Positions 1 to 7,785 of a stretch of DNA of 10,867 nt are shown one piece after another (the first letter of the stretch is position 1; each line of letters begins with the position of its first letter). Made by a program: the position numbers and the translations under genes. A model generated the notes under the pieces. That model was not told the DNA's origin, ran no database searches, and was given only the letters and a program-made list of their open reading frames with translations. This DNA is from Planctomycetota bacterium (GTDB lineage Bacteria; Planctomycetota; Planctomycetia; Isosphaerales; Isosphaeraceae): the NCBI GenBank assembly GCA_021807585.1, contig JAKBCQ010000028.1:1-10867 (forward strand), in the 5' to 3' direction.

Positions 1-74
1 GAGTCGCCGCGGTCGATTCCAAGCACCGACGCGACGGCGAACTGGTGGCGACCGACGAACGATCGCGGGTTTGA
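1..74 (+). CDS. possible 3' end of an upstream gene (partial)
   Basis: The reading frame whose codons begin at base 3 is open from the window edge to a TGA at 72-74. It encodes a 23-residue hydrophilic tail ending in ELVATDERSRV. Its third codon positions are mostly G or C, as in the proven genes here, while one other + frame stays open longer but reads less like protein. The product cannot be identified from so short a tail. It would end 99 bases before the TPR gene. The call rests only on codon style, so confidence is low. Confidence 0.3.
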   Translation, partial: VAAVDSKHRRDGELVATDERSRV

Positions 75-173
75 TCACGGGTTGATTCGATCTCAAAACA
101 ATCACGTATTGCTATGTGAACTTATTATCAAAGCGATCGGGTGCGGGCCATGAGCGCTTGCCGGCTGTTGAGA

Positions 174-1472
174 ATGAAGCATTTGTGGATCGCGGTCGCG
201 GTTTGTTTGTCGGCGATCGCTCCGGGTCGGGTATCGGGGTTCGACGATCCCGCGGTTGAGCTTTCGGACGAGGAGCTCGTGCGGATCGAGTCCGACGCCC
301 GCGCGCAGGCGGACGAGGCGGATCGGCTTTTCAAGCTTCGCGAGTTCGCGGCGGCGATCCCGCTTTACGACGCCGAACGCGTCTCGCGGGCTTTGTTGAA
401 AGATCCGCGTTACGAGGCGTACGCGGTGCGAGCGATCGGGCTTTGCCGCGGCGAGCTCGGCGAGTACGAAAGCGCGATCGAAGCCTTCGGCGCGGCGGCG
501 GCGATCGACGCCAAGCGCGGGGATATCGGCATGCAAGGATGCGATCTCTTTTTGCTTGGTAAATGCCGATTATTTCTTGATCAATCCAGGGAGAGCGCCG
601 CGACGCTTGAAAAAGCGATCGCGTTGCTTGTCGAGGGGAAGGATCGCGATCACGAGGCCGAGGCGCGGGTCGTTCGTGGGAGGGCTCTCGATCGATCGGG
701 AAGGCTTGTCGAGGCGCTCGCCGAGCTTCGCCGCGCGGCGACGGTCGCGTGTTTGATTCACGACGACGATCGTCTCGCCGAGGCGTGGCTCGAGGAGGCC
801 GACCTTGCGATTCGGCTCGGCGAAGCGCCTCTTTCGCTCGAACTCCTTACGGATTCACGCATTCTTTTATTGAAGAGTAAAAGAACCGCGATGATTGCAC
901 GATGCGATCGGTTGCTGGGGGACGGATTGGTAGCGATCGGGCGGGTTGACGCGGCGCGATTCCCGGTCGAACGCGCCGCGGCCGAGCATCGCGAGCTTGA
1001 AGACTCGGCGGGTCTCGCCGAGGATCTTCGATTCCTGGCGATTCTGGCGATCGAGGCGGGGGATTTCGCCGAGGCGCGGAGGCTCGCGGTCGAACGAACC
1101 GAGGCCGAGAGCCGATCGGGAGACGTCCCGCTCGTGATCGACGCGTACCTGCAACAAGCCGACGCGGAACGGTTCGCCGGCGATTTCAGCGCAGAATCTC
1201 AAACACTTAAGCAAGCGTATAAGATCGCGGTCGACGCGAAATCGCCGCCGGGACTTTCGATTCCGCTGCTCGTCCGTCGCGCCGATTGCGAGCGCGATCG
1301 GAAGAACGCGGGGCTCGCTGGAGAACTGCTCGATGAGGCCGAAAAGCTGGCCCGTGAAGCCCGCGACGACGATCTTCTGGCGGAGATCGCCGAGGCTCGC
1401 GACGCCGGACGATCGGCCGGCGAAACCAAAGAAAGAGCGGGGAGAACCGCCGAAAAGGATCGGCCGAAATAG
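174..1472 (+). CDS. secreted TPR-repeat protein
   Basis: A 432-residue protein made almost entirely of helix pairs. Alternating Ala/Leu/Glu-rich segments carry TPR-like signatures such as LGEYESAIEAFGAA and LVEALAELRRAA from about residue 40 to 400. TPR domains are protein-interaction scaffolds, and no catalytic motif is visible. I chose the ATG at 174 because it gives a normal Sec signal peptide: MKHLW, a hydrophobic core, then a likely cleavage near residues 20-22 (VSG-F). A GTG at 141 and an ATG at 150 are in frame but would add a charged leader; none of the three has a strong Shine-Dalgarno. The C-terminal 30 residues are charged and probably disordered. The gene converges on the protease gene, with only 55 bases and no clear terminator hairpin between them. 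The exact partner or role is unknown; the TPR and secretion calls are inferred from sequence pattern. Confidence 0.8.
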   Translation: MKHLWIAVAVCLSAIAPGRVSGFDDPAVELSDEELVRIESDARAQADEADRLFKLREFAAAIPLYDAERVSRALLKDPRYEAYAVRAIGLCRGELGEYESAIEAFGAAAAIDAKRGDIGMQGCDLFLLGKCRLFLDQSRESAATLEKAIALLVEGKDRDHEAEARVVRGRALDRSGRLVEALAELRRAATVACLIHDDDRLAEAWLEEADLAIRLGEAPLSLELLTDSRILLLKSKRTAMIARCDRLLGDGLVAIGRVDAARFPVERAAAEHRELEDSAGLAEDLRFLAILAIEAGDFAEARRLAVERTEAESRSGDVPLVIDAYLQQADAERFAGDFSAESQTLKQAYKIAVDAKSPPGLSIPLLVRRADCERDRKNAGLAGELLDEAEKLAREARDDDLLAEIAEARDAGRSAGETKERAGRTAEKDRPK

Positions 1473-1527
1473 CAACGACTGCCGTCTCGATCATAAATAC
1501 ATCTGTAAACCTAAAAACTCTTTCATA

Positions 1528-2310
1528 TTATATTTCAAGCGAGCCGCAGTCGATCTCCTCGGGATCGTCGGCGTCTCCTGGGCGGGGATCGAAGCGAACG
1601 GGGGGGAGTTCGCGAACGGCTCTTCGCAAGGCTTGTTCCCACTGCGTGTGGATCGCCGACAGGTCGGGATCTTTATCGACGAAGCGGCGTGAGCGGCGGA
1701 TCCGCAGGTCGTCGCGTTCATAAACGACGAGGTCGATGGGGGGGCCGACGGTCACGTTGGATCGCATCGTCGAATCGAGAGATATCAATGCGTATCGCGC
1801 GGCGTCGTCGAGCGAGGTTCGATCGAAGCGAACCCCGCGATCCAAAATCGGCCTGCCGTATTTGGTTTCTCCCACCTGCAAGAAGGGGGAATCCTCGGTA
1901 AATCGCAAGGGATTCCCCTGGGGATAAATCATGTATAAGTCGTGAGGCTCGCCGCGGATTTGGCCGCCGAGCAAGAGGTTTAAGTTGAATTTGATGTCGT
2001 CTTGTTCAAGGGCTTTACGATCGAGTTCGGCGACGCGCCGCACCTGTTCGCCGACGACCCGCGCCGCGTCGTAAAACGTCGGCGCGGTGGCGAGCCCTCT
2101 CCCCTGGTCGAAATCGCGTCTTAACAACGTGACGACCGACTGGGTGCACGATAAGCTGCCGCTCGAGAGCAAAATGAAAGCCCGCTCGCCTGGATCGACG
2201 AACGTTTGCATTTTGCGACAAACGTTGACCTGATCGAACCCCGCGTTGGTGCGCGAGTCTGAGGCCATAACAAGCCCCTCGCGCGTGATGATGCCGACGC
2301 AATACGTCAT
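1528..2310 (-). CDS. Anbu-type proteasome-like protease (COG3484)
   Basis: A 260-residue Ntn-hydrolase of the proteasome/HslV superfamily. It begins MTYCVGI and continues with MASDSRTNAG and CRKM, which I recognise as the Anbu (ancestral beta subunit) family, also called predicted proteasome-type protease. After removal of Met, Thr1 would be the nucleophile, with Asp17 and Lys32 (Thr = 1) filling the places of the proteasome Asp17/Lys33 pair. A later conserved stretch, ISLDSTMRSN, lies at residues 176-185. Known Anbu proteins self-assemble into open ring or helical oligomers and lack a known dedicated ATPase partner; substrates are unclear. The start is fixed both by the Thr-exposing ATG and by an AAGGGGG ribosome site 10 bases upstream. 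The frame stays open further upstream, but that part reads as a Pro/Arg-rich non-protein. The partner genes often reported beside Anbu (ATP-grasp, alpha-E, transglutaminase-like) are absent from this window. Confidence 0.92.
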   Translation of the reverse strand: MTYCVGIITREGLVMASDSRTNAGFDQVNVCRKMQTFVDPGERAFILLSSGSLSCTQSVVTLLRRDFDQGRGLATAPTFYDAARVVGEQVRRVAELDRKALEQDDIKFNLNLLLGGQIRGEPHDLYMIYPQGNPLRFTEDSPFLQVGETKYGRPILDRGVRFDRTSLDDAARYALISLDSTMRSNVTVGPPIDLVVYERDDLRIRRSRRFVDKDPDLSAIHTQWEQALRRAVRELPPVRFDPRPGDADDPEEIDCGSLEI

Positions 2311-2888
2311 GAACGATAATCCCCCTTGGCTCGGCGGCATTGTACCAACCCGCGCGGTTCGACGAAACCGGCGAGGTACGCGGTTCGATCGTCGAAACGG
2401 CGACGGCGGTCCTTCGATGGATCGAGATCGGCTCGCTTCCTCGATTGTCGGCGGGGGGGGCACGAAAGTTTGGGCAAGTCGTTCCGGTTATTCGATCGTG
2501 ATTGCGTTCACTTTTGGTCGCAAAGGTTCTGGATTGAAAGGGACATGTTTCATTGGAATACATACGGATCGTTTTTGTTCCGTCAGGAGATGTGACGATG
2601 CGCGATTCGGCGAGACTCTCGCGAGTTTGTGAAGGATTACGCTGGACATGGCGGGCGTGAGTTTGTATTGTCCGTCCCGCACATCTTCGAGCACGATGGC
2701 TTCGGGATTCTCCGAGACAGTTGATGAAAGGTTCGCGCCGGCTAGTCCGGATCGAACCGACCGTACAAAGACCGCGCGACGGAAGGGATGAGCATGGACG
2801 CTCCCCCCGTCGCGTGGAGTATTCGAGATCGATCGGGAGCGTTCGCTTCCGGACGAGGTCTCGAACCGATCGCGATCCGGGAGAACGG
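2311..2888. other. divergent intergenic region, no convincing gene
   Basis: This 578-bp stretch lies between the divergent protease gene and flhA and must hold promoters for both. The part from about 2480 to 2600 is clearly richer in A and T than its surroundings. It contains TTGAAA at 2534-2539, a possible -35 element, but the sequence 17 bases later (AATACA) is a poor -10. An eight-base palindrome CTCGCGAG lies around 2618-2625, and a run of eight G at 2453-2460. Short + strand ORFs occur at 2598-2660 (with AGGAGA upstream), 2648-2791 and from 2788, but they show no family resemblance. I see no RNA gene or insertion sequence. Confidence 0.55.
2321..2327 (-). promoter_or_regulatory. Shine-Dalgarno of the Anbu gene
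   Basis: On the - strand this reads AAGGGGG, ten bases before the ATG at 2310. It supports the start that exposes the catalytic threonine and argues against the in-frame upstream start at 2463. Confidence 0.75.
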
Positions 2889-5096
2889 ATGTCTTCAGCC
2901 GGAACGAATTCGATCGCTACGCCGGCCGACCGGATCACACGGTGGGTACTCCCCGTGACGATCATCGGCGCGATCCTGGTATTGATCGTTCCGTTGCCGA
3001 CATTCGCACTCGATTTATTGCTTGCGGCGAACATCACGCTGGCGGTGCTGGTGCTTTTAAACACGCTCGCGATCGGATCCCCCGGCGAGTTCAGTTCGTT
3101 CCCGACGGTGCTGCTGACAACGACGCTGTTTCGTCTGGTGCTCAATGTGGCGTCGACGCGGCTGATCCTTTCCCGAGGAGGCGAACACGGCGTGAGCGCC
3201 GTGTTAGAAGTGATTCGAGCTTTCGGGTCGTTTGTGGCGGGGGACAGCGTCGTCGTCGGCGTCATTTTATTTACGATCCTCGTGATCATTCAGTTTGTGG
3301 TCGTCACCCGCGGGGCGACGCGAATCAGCGAGGTCGCGGCGCGGTTCATGCTTGACGGGCTGCCGGGTCGTCAGATGGCGATCGACGCCGACCTCCACGC
3401 GGGGGTGATCGATCAATACGAGGCGCAGCGTCGTCGCGAGTCGATCTACCGCCAGGCCGACTTTTACGGATCGATGGACGGCGCCGCCAAGTTCGTCCGC
3501 GGCGACGCGATCGCGGGACTTGTGATCACTTTTGTGAACATCTTTGCAGGTTTATATCTTGGCACGGTTCGCCACGGGATGAATTTGGGAGAAGCAGTTG
3601 ATGTCTTTACCAAATTGACGATCGGCGACGGCCTGGTGAGCCAGGTTCCGGCGTTTCTCACGGCGTTGGCGACGGGTCTGATCGTCACCCGGTCGACCTC
3701 CGAGACCAATCTCGGTCGCGACGTCACGCGTCAACTTCTGGGGAATCCGACGGTGCTCGGCTCCGCCGCGGTGTTCCTGGCGCTGTTATCGCTGACACAA
3801 TTGCCCCGAATCCCGCTTTTGACGATTGCGGGGGCTCTGGCCGCGGGGGCGTGGGTGATGAGTTCGCGGCGGCGCGGCGAGTCCGAGGAATCACGCCGGA
3901 ACGGCGATGAAACGGCGGCGATCGCGGTCGATGCGAGCGTCGGCGGATCGTCGATCGAGGCGATCGATTCGACAAGAAAGAGCGTTTCGGAACCCGCGTC
4001 CGAACGCATGGAAGAGTTATTACAAGTTGATCCGCTTGAGCTCGAGATCGGTTATCGACTGATCGGGCTTGCCGATCCGACCCGCGGCGGCGATTTGCTC
4101 GAGCGGATTCGAGCGGTTCGGCACCGCGTGGCGCGTGAGTTGGGTCTGATCGTACCGCAGGTGCGGATCCACGATGATATTGGTCTTGGGCCATATGATT
4201 ATCGATTTAAGATTCGAGGCGCGGTGGTGGGTCAGGGGCTGGCGTATTCGGGGAGGCTGCTCGCGGTGCCGCCGGCGGGTCTTGTGGCGCCTCCCGACGG
4301 TCGCGACGGCGTCGATCCGGTGACGGGTCAGCCCGCGGTCTGGATTCACGCCGAGGGGCGCGAGGTCGCCGAGCTCGCGGGTTGTCGCGTGCTCGAAGCG
4401 TCGGCGGTCGTCGCGGGGCATTTCGGCGAGATCATCCTTCGGCACGCCGACGAATTGATGACGCGCGATCAGTTGGGACGGCTGCTCGATCGCGTCCGCG
4501 CCGCATCCTCGGCTCTTGTCGACGAGGTGATTCCCGGCCTGTTGCGCGCCGGCGAGGTTCAACGCGTGTTGCAAAACCTGCTCCGCGAGCGGGTGAGCGT
4601 ACGCGATCTGGAAACGATCTTGGAGGCGCTCGCCGAACACGCGGGGCGAACGCGTGATACCGATCAATTAACGGAATATGTTCGTCAAGCGTTGGGTCGA
4701 AGGATCACGCAGCAATATCGGGGCGACGACGGCCGGCTCCGCGTCGTGACGCTCGACGCGCGTTTCGACGCGCGGATCGCGGCGCTCTCGGGTCAGGCCG
4801 AAACGAGCCCCGCGACGGCGCTCGGCGCCGAGACCGTGCGGAATACGGTGCAGGCGGTCGCCGCGGGAGTGGGTTTATTGATTGAATCGGGATATCCTCC
4901 CGTCATTCTCTGTTCGGAGGAGGCGCGGCCGGTGTTGAAAGATCTAACCCGAGCCGATCTCCCGAGGTTGGCGATTCTCGGCAGGCGCGAGATCGCTAGA
5001 GACACCCCCGTCGACATTCTGGGATCGATCGTCGAGGACGATCCGTCGCCGCTCGCGGCGGCGACGACATCGACGACGACGCTCGTTTCGGGCTAG
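2889..5096 (+). CDS. flhA: flagellar type III export gate protein FlhA
   Basis: A 735-residue integral membrane protein, slightly longer than the usual ~690-700. The N-terminal half carries about eight hydrophobic segments between residues 18 and 325. The FHIPEP-family signature lies at about 150-174 (RFMLDGLPGRQMAIDAD), including the cytoplasmic-loop Asp essential in Salmonella FlhA; the usual Lys of PGKQMAID is Arg here. A charged linker (about 326-378) leads to the cytosolic domain, which contains VPQVRIHDD and YDYRFKIRG at 422-443, matching the family's IRDN...YRIKIKG region. FlhA forms the ring that receives chaperone-substrate complexes and couples export to the proton motive force. I chose the ATG at 2889 (GGGAG seven bases upstream) because the in-frame extension back to 2721 is Arg-rich and not family-like. 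flhB is not adjacent. flhF follows after 62 bases, suggesting one operon. Confidence 0.97.
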   Translation: MSSAGTNSIATPADRITRWVLPVTIIGAILVLIVPLPTFALDLLLAANITLAVLVLLNTLAIGSPGEFSSFPTVLLTTTLFRLVLNVASTRLILSRGGEHGVSAVLEVIRAFGSFVAGDSVVVGVILFTILVIIQFVVVTRGATRISEVAARFMLDGLPGRQMAIDADLHAGVIDQYEAQRRRESIYRQADFYGSMDGAAKFVRGDAIAGLVITFVNIFAGLYLGTVRHGMNLGEAVDVFTKLTIGDGLVSQVPAFLTALATGLIVTRSTSETNLGRDVTRQLLGNPTVLGSAAVFLALLSLTQLPRIPLLTIAGALAAGAWVMSSRRRGESEESRRNGDETAAIAVDASVGGSSIEAIDSTRKSVSEPASERMEELLQVDPLELEIGYRLIGLADPTRGGDLLERIRAVRHRVARELGLIVPQVRIHDDIGLGPYDYRFKIRGAVVGQGLAYSGRLLAVPPAGLVAPPDGRDGVDPVTGQPAVWIHAEGREVAELAGCRVLEASAVVAGHFGEIILRHADELMTRDQLGRLLDRVRAASSALVDEVIPGLLRAGEVQRVLQNLLRERVSVRDLETILEALAEHAGRTRDTDQLTEYVRQALGRRITQQYRGDDGRLRVVTLDARFDARIAALSGQAETSPATALGAETVRNTVQAVAAGVGLLIESGYPPVILCSEEARPVLKDLTRADLPRLAILGRREIARDTPVDILGSIVEDDPSPLAAATTSTTTLVSG

Positions 5097-5158
5097 CGGT
5101 TTCAAATGATGAGGATGATTTCGGCTGAACATTAGAACATTTAAGGATTTGATTGATT

Positions 5159-6307
5159 ATGAGTGTCAGGACGTATCGAGCGAAAACGTTGAAGGACGCG
5201 ATGACGCGCGTTCGCCGCGATCTGGGAGGATCGGCGGTGATCTTGGGGACGCGTGAGACGCGACGACGACGGCTTTTCGGCTTTGGTACGCGTGAGGAGG
5301 TGGAGGTGCTGGCGAGCGACGACGGCGCGGCGGCGCCGGCGCGGCGGGGCGGGACAAGCGATCCGGGAGCGCCCCGCGACGTCGCCCGCGAGGCGCTCGA
5401 GGGGACGATCGGAGCTCGACTCGGCGAACTCCACGGAATGGTCGAGTCGCTCATCGAACGCGGCAGGCTTGATCCGTTGCTCCCCGAAATGCCGAGCGAT
5501 CTCGTGCCCACATATGCATCGCTGTTGGACGCCGACGTACCCGAATCGCTCGCTCGAAGGCTGACGAAACACGTCGCCGACGAACTCGATCCCGCCGAAT
5601 TGCATCGCCCCGAGCGAGTCCGCGAGGCGCTCGTCGAGGCGGTCGAATCGGCGCTTGCGATCGCTCCGCCGATCGCCGCCGCCGCGGGATCGCGGAGAAT
5701 CGTCGCGCTCGTCGGTCCCACGGGAGTGGGGAAGACGACGACCGTCGCCAAGCTCGCCGCGAATTTCAAGCTCGTCCAGGGAATTCGCCCCGGGCTCGTC
5801 ACCGTCGACACCTACCGAATCGCCGCGGTCGAACAATTACGAACATATGCCGAGATCATTAGCATTCCGCTCTCGGTCGCGAATACGCCCGCCGAGACGC
5901 GAAACGCGATCGAAGAACTGGGAGACGTCGACGTCGTACTGATCGACACCGCGGGACGAAGCCCGCGTGATGAGGTGAAGATTCGAGAACTTGCGGATTT
6001 TTTGATTGAAGCTCGTCCCGACGAGGTGCACCTGGTTTTGAGCGCGGCGGCGGGCGAACGCGCCCTCCGCGCCGCGGTCGAACGGTTCTCGCTCGTGCGA
6101 GCCGATCGCTTGATCTTAACGAAACTTGACGAGGCCGAGGGGCTCGGCGGACTGCTTTCGGTGATCGGCGGAGCGGATCGACCGATCAGCTACCTGACGA
6201 CGGGGCAAGCCGTCCCCGACGATATCGAGCCCGCGGATCGATCAAGGCTGGCGCGGTTGATACTAGGCCAAGAATATGTTCATGAAAGGGCTACGATCGC
6301 GGTCTAA
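5159..6307 (+). CDS. flhF: flagellar SRP-type GTPase FlhF
   Basis: A 382-residue SIMIBI GTPase related to Ffh and FtsY. The N-terminal B domain starts MSVRTYRAKTLKDAM and includes AVILGTRE and RLFGFG, typical of FlhF. The N and G domains follow from about residue 85: P-loop GPTGVGKTT at 186-194, G2-region DTYRIAAVEQL at 217-227, DTAGR at 263-267, TKLDE at 321-325 and the closing loop LTTGQ...PDDIEPAD at 346-360. All key GTPase residues are present. FlhF recruits early basal-body parts and sets flagellum position, typically at a pole; its GTPase is stimulated by FlhG, encoded next. I prefer the ATG at 5159 (AAGGA 11 bases upstream) to a TTG two codons earlier. It sits 62 bases after flhA and 79 before flhG. 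Length and domain order are normal. Confidence 0.97.
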   Translation: MSVRTYRAKTLKDAMTRVRRDLGGSAVILGTRETRRRRLFGFGTREEVEVLASDDGAAAPARRGGTSDPGAPRDVAREALEGTIGARLGELHGMVESLIERGRLDPLLPEMPSDLVPTYASLLDADVPESLARRLTKHVADELDPAELHRPERVREALVEAVESALAIAPPIAAAAGSRRIVALVGPTGVGKTTTVAKLAANFKLVQGIRPGLVTVDTYRIAAVEQLRTYAEIISIPLSVANTPAETRNAIEELGDVDVVLIDTAGRSPRDEVKIRELADFLIEARPDEVHLVLSAAAGERALRAAVERFSLVRADRLILTKLDEAEGLGGLLSVIGGADRPISYLTTGQAVPDDIEPADRSRLARLILGQEYVHERATIAV

Positions 6308-6386
6308 GCGCGATCCGGAATCATGGCGGAGAACGGATTGAAGGATGTTAAGTCCCGCGCGGCGGGGCGATCGAATTGAGGCGATC

Positions 6387-7337
6387 ATGTCCGACCAAGC
6401 CGACGGATTGAGACGGTTGATGCGCGAACGGGGCGCAAGTCCCGACGAATCGCGCACAGTCGGCGACAAGACGGCGAGCGATCCCGAACCGATTCCGATC
6501 CGCTCCACGCGGCGGAACGGCTCGGCCCGATCGTATGTTTTCACGGGCGGAAAAGGGGGAGTGGGAACTTCGAATCTGGCGCTGAACATCGCGGTGGCGC
6601 TCGGCGAACTGGGTCGAGAGGTTGTCGTGATCGACGCCGATTTCGGTGCGGCGAATCTCGATCTGCTCTGCGGGATCCGTCCCAAACGCGATCTGGGAGA
6701 CGTGCTTGCGGGAGAATGCGATCTCGCGGATACGATCGTTCAAGGTCCGGGCGGTATCCGGGTCGTCCCCGGATCACACGGCATAAAAACATTTGTGGAT
6801 ATGCTGGGCGATGGTCCCGAGCGGCTGATCGCCGACCTGGCTCGCCTGGAATCAACGGCCGAGTTTATGTTTATTGACGCGGGATCGGGATCGGACGCGG
6901 TTTGGTCGCGAGGGGGGATTGCGGCGGACGAGTTGATCGTCGTCACGACCCCCGAACCGACTTCGGTCGCCGAAGCGCGTGTCGTGATTCAAGGGCTCCG
7001 CGGCCTCGCGGGTCCGAAACGAATTCGCGTTCTGGTGAACCAGGCGAATTCGGCGGCAGAGGCCGACGACGTCGTTGCGCGACTGACGGCTTCGAGTAGG
7101 CGTTTCCTGGGGATGACGATCGATCCGCTCGGCCACGTGCGGATCGACGACTCGGTGCGAGCCGCCGTACGGGATCGTCTCCCGTTCATCGTGACGACGC
7201 CGAAATCGCCCGCGGCGCGCGACGTCCGCCGCACGGCGAGAAGGCTCGTTGAAGAACGTGCGCCGACCCGCGGGGAACGACCCGGACTGATCGCCTCGCT
7301 CGCTACGCGATGGGCGCTCGAACGCGTCGCGGTGTAA
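6387..7337 (+). CDS. flhG: FlhG/MinD-like ATPase with altered P-loop
   Basis: A 316-residue MinD/ParA-family protein (also named FleN or YlxH). The N-terminus carries DQADGLR at 3-9, the FlhG motif DQAxxLR that activates FlhF GTPase; this and GAGG-type spacing (GAGG five bases upstream) decide the start at 6387 over the in-frame ATG at 6345. A disordered linker (about 15-48) precedes the ATPase fold: GGKGGVGTSN at 54-63, VIDADFGAANLDLL at 81-94, FIDAGSGSD at 162-170. The signature Lys of deviant Walker A (K56) is kept. The second, phosphate-binding Lys of KGGVGKS/T is Thr61 here (ACT at 6567-6569), so ATP hydrolysis or ATP-driven dimerisation may be changed. The last 17 residues (from GLIASLATRW) could form a membrane-targeting amphipathic helix as in MinD. 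FlhG limits flagellum number together with FlhF. Flanked by flhF and, after 453 bases, fliA. Confidence 0.93.
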   Translation: MSDQADGLRRLMRERGASPDESRTVGDKTASDPEPIPIRSTRRNGSARSYVFTGGKGGVGTSNLALNIAVALGELGREVVVIDADFGAANLDLLCGIRPKRDLGDVLAGECDLADTIVQGPGGIRVVPGSHGIKTFVDMLGDGPERLIADLARLESTAEFMFIDAGSGSDAVWSRGGIAADELIVVTTPEPTSVAEARVVIQGLRGLAGPKRIRVLVNQANSAAEADDVVARLTASSRRFLGMTIDPLGHVRIDDSVRAAVRDRLPFIVTTPKSPAARDVRRTARRLVEERAPTRGERPGLIASLATRWALERVAV

Positions 7338-7376
7338 CGCGGCGTTCAAGAACATTAACGAACAAAAGGAGCAAGC

Positions 7377-7394
7377 ATGTCGCCGTATGATTAA
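7377..7394 (+). other. five-codon ORF with strong Shine-Dalgarno
   Basis: AAAAGGAG at 7364-7371 is followed five bases later by ATG and the codons for MSPYD, then TAA at 7392-7394. This is among the best ribosome sites in the window, yet it serves only a pentapeptide. It could be a leader peptide, a start left from a gene now lost, or chance. The reading frame after the stop does not resemble a known protein. Confidence 0.3.
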
Positions 7395-7422
7395 TCGATA
7401 ACGAATGGATCGAGCGTGCAAG

Positions 7423-7451
7423 CCCGATCGGCGGGGAGCCGCTTGATCGGG
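7423..7451 (+). other. hairpin in the flhG-fliA gap
   Basis: CCCGATC at 7423-7429 pairs perfectly with GATCGGG at 7445-7451. Inside it GCGG at 7431-7434 pairs with CCGC at 7439-7442 around a GGAG loop. No run of T follows, so it is not a standard intrinsic terminator. It could be an RNA processing or attenuation structure, but GATC-based palindromes are common in this DNA and chance is possible. Confidence 0.4.
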
Positions 7452-7780
7452 GGTGCGAAGGGGGTCGAGAGGTCGCGGCGATCGGCCGCGGCGACTTGAG
7501 TCGAAAGTTCGTCGCGATTCGCGGCGGGTATCGAAAACGCGGCTCAAGATGATTCGACCGATTATCCGATCAATGAGTCATAGGCCGGTTCCTTGGATCA
7601 GCGGGAGGACCGAGAGCGAACGGGGCGCGATCGCGAAGCGGATCGAGCTTGGCCGAGGAGGATCGAGGCGTCTCACGACGTCGCGAGCCGCCGACGAGCC
7701 GGGCCGAGATCACCGCGAACGGTCGATCCCGATCGGTTTCGAGATCGCGCAGGAAGCGCTCCCCCCGCCGCGGTTGACAC

Positions 7781-7785
7781 GGAGG
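7781..7785 (+). promoter_or_regulatory. Shine-Dalgarno of fliA
   Basis: GGAGG lies five bases before the ATG at 7791. It fixes the sigma factor start there, although the frame stays open upstream to 7593 and beyond. Confidence 0.8.

Noticed and set aside
82..118. promoter for the TPR gene (TTGATT followed by an A/T-rich stretch)
   Set aside because: No -10 element at suitable spacing matches well enough to call.
1473..1527. bidirectional terminator between the TPR and protease genes
   Set aside because: The spacer is A/T-rich but I find no convincing inverted repeat in it.
2311..2463. 51-residue N-terminal extension of the Anbu protease
   Set aside because: It is Pro/Arg-rich, would bury the catalytic Thr, and a good ribosome site sits just before the ATG at 2310.
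2488..2694. - strand frame giving a 68-residue protein-like translation (LEDVRDGQYKLTPAM...) open far upstream
   Set aside because: It begins only at a GTG with no clear ribosome site, uses A/T-ending codons unlike other genes here, resembles no family I know, and lies in the divergent promoter region.
2015..3289. long - strand ORF of 424 codons
   Set aside because: It runs antisense to flhA and out of frame through the protease gene; Arg/Ser/Thr-rich translation typical of a shadow frame in GC-rich DNA.
6323..6379. 18-codon + strand ORF just before flhG
   Set aside because: Weak ribosome site and no similarity to anything known; the flhG start is well supported by DQAxxLR.
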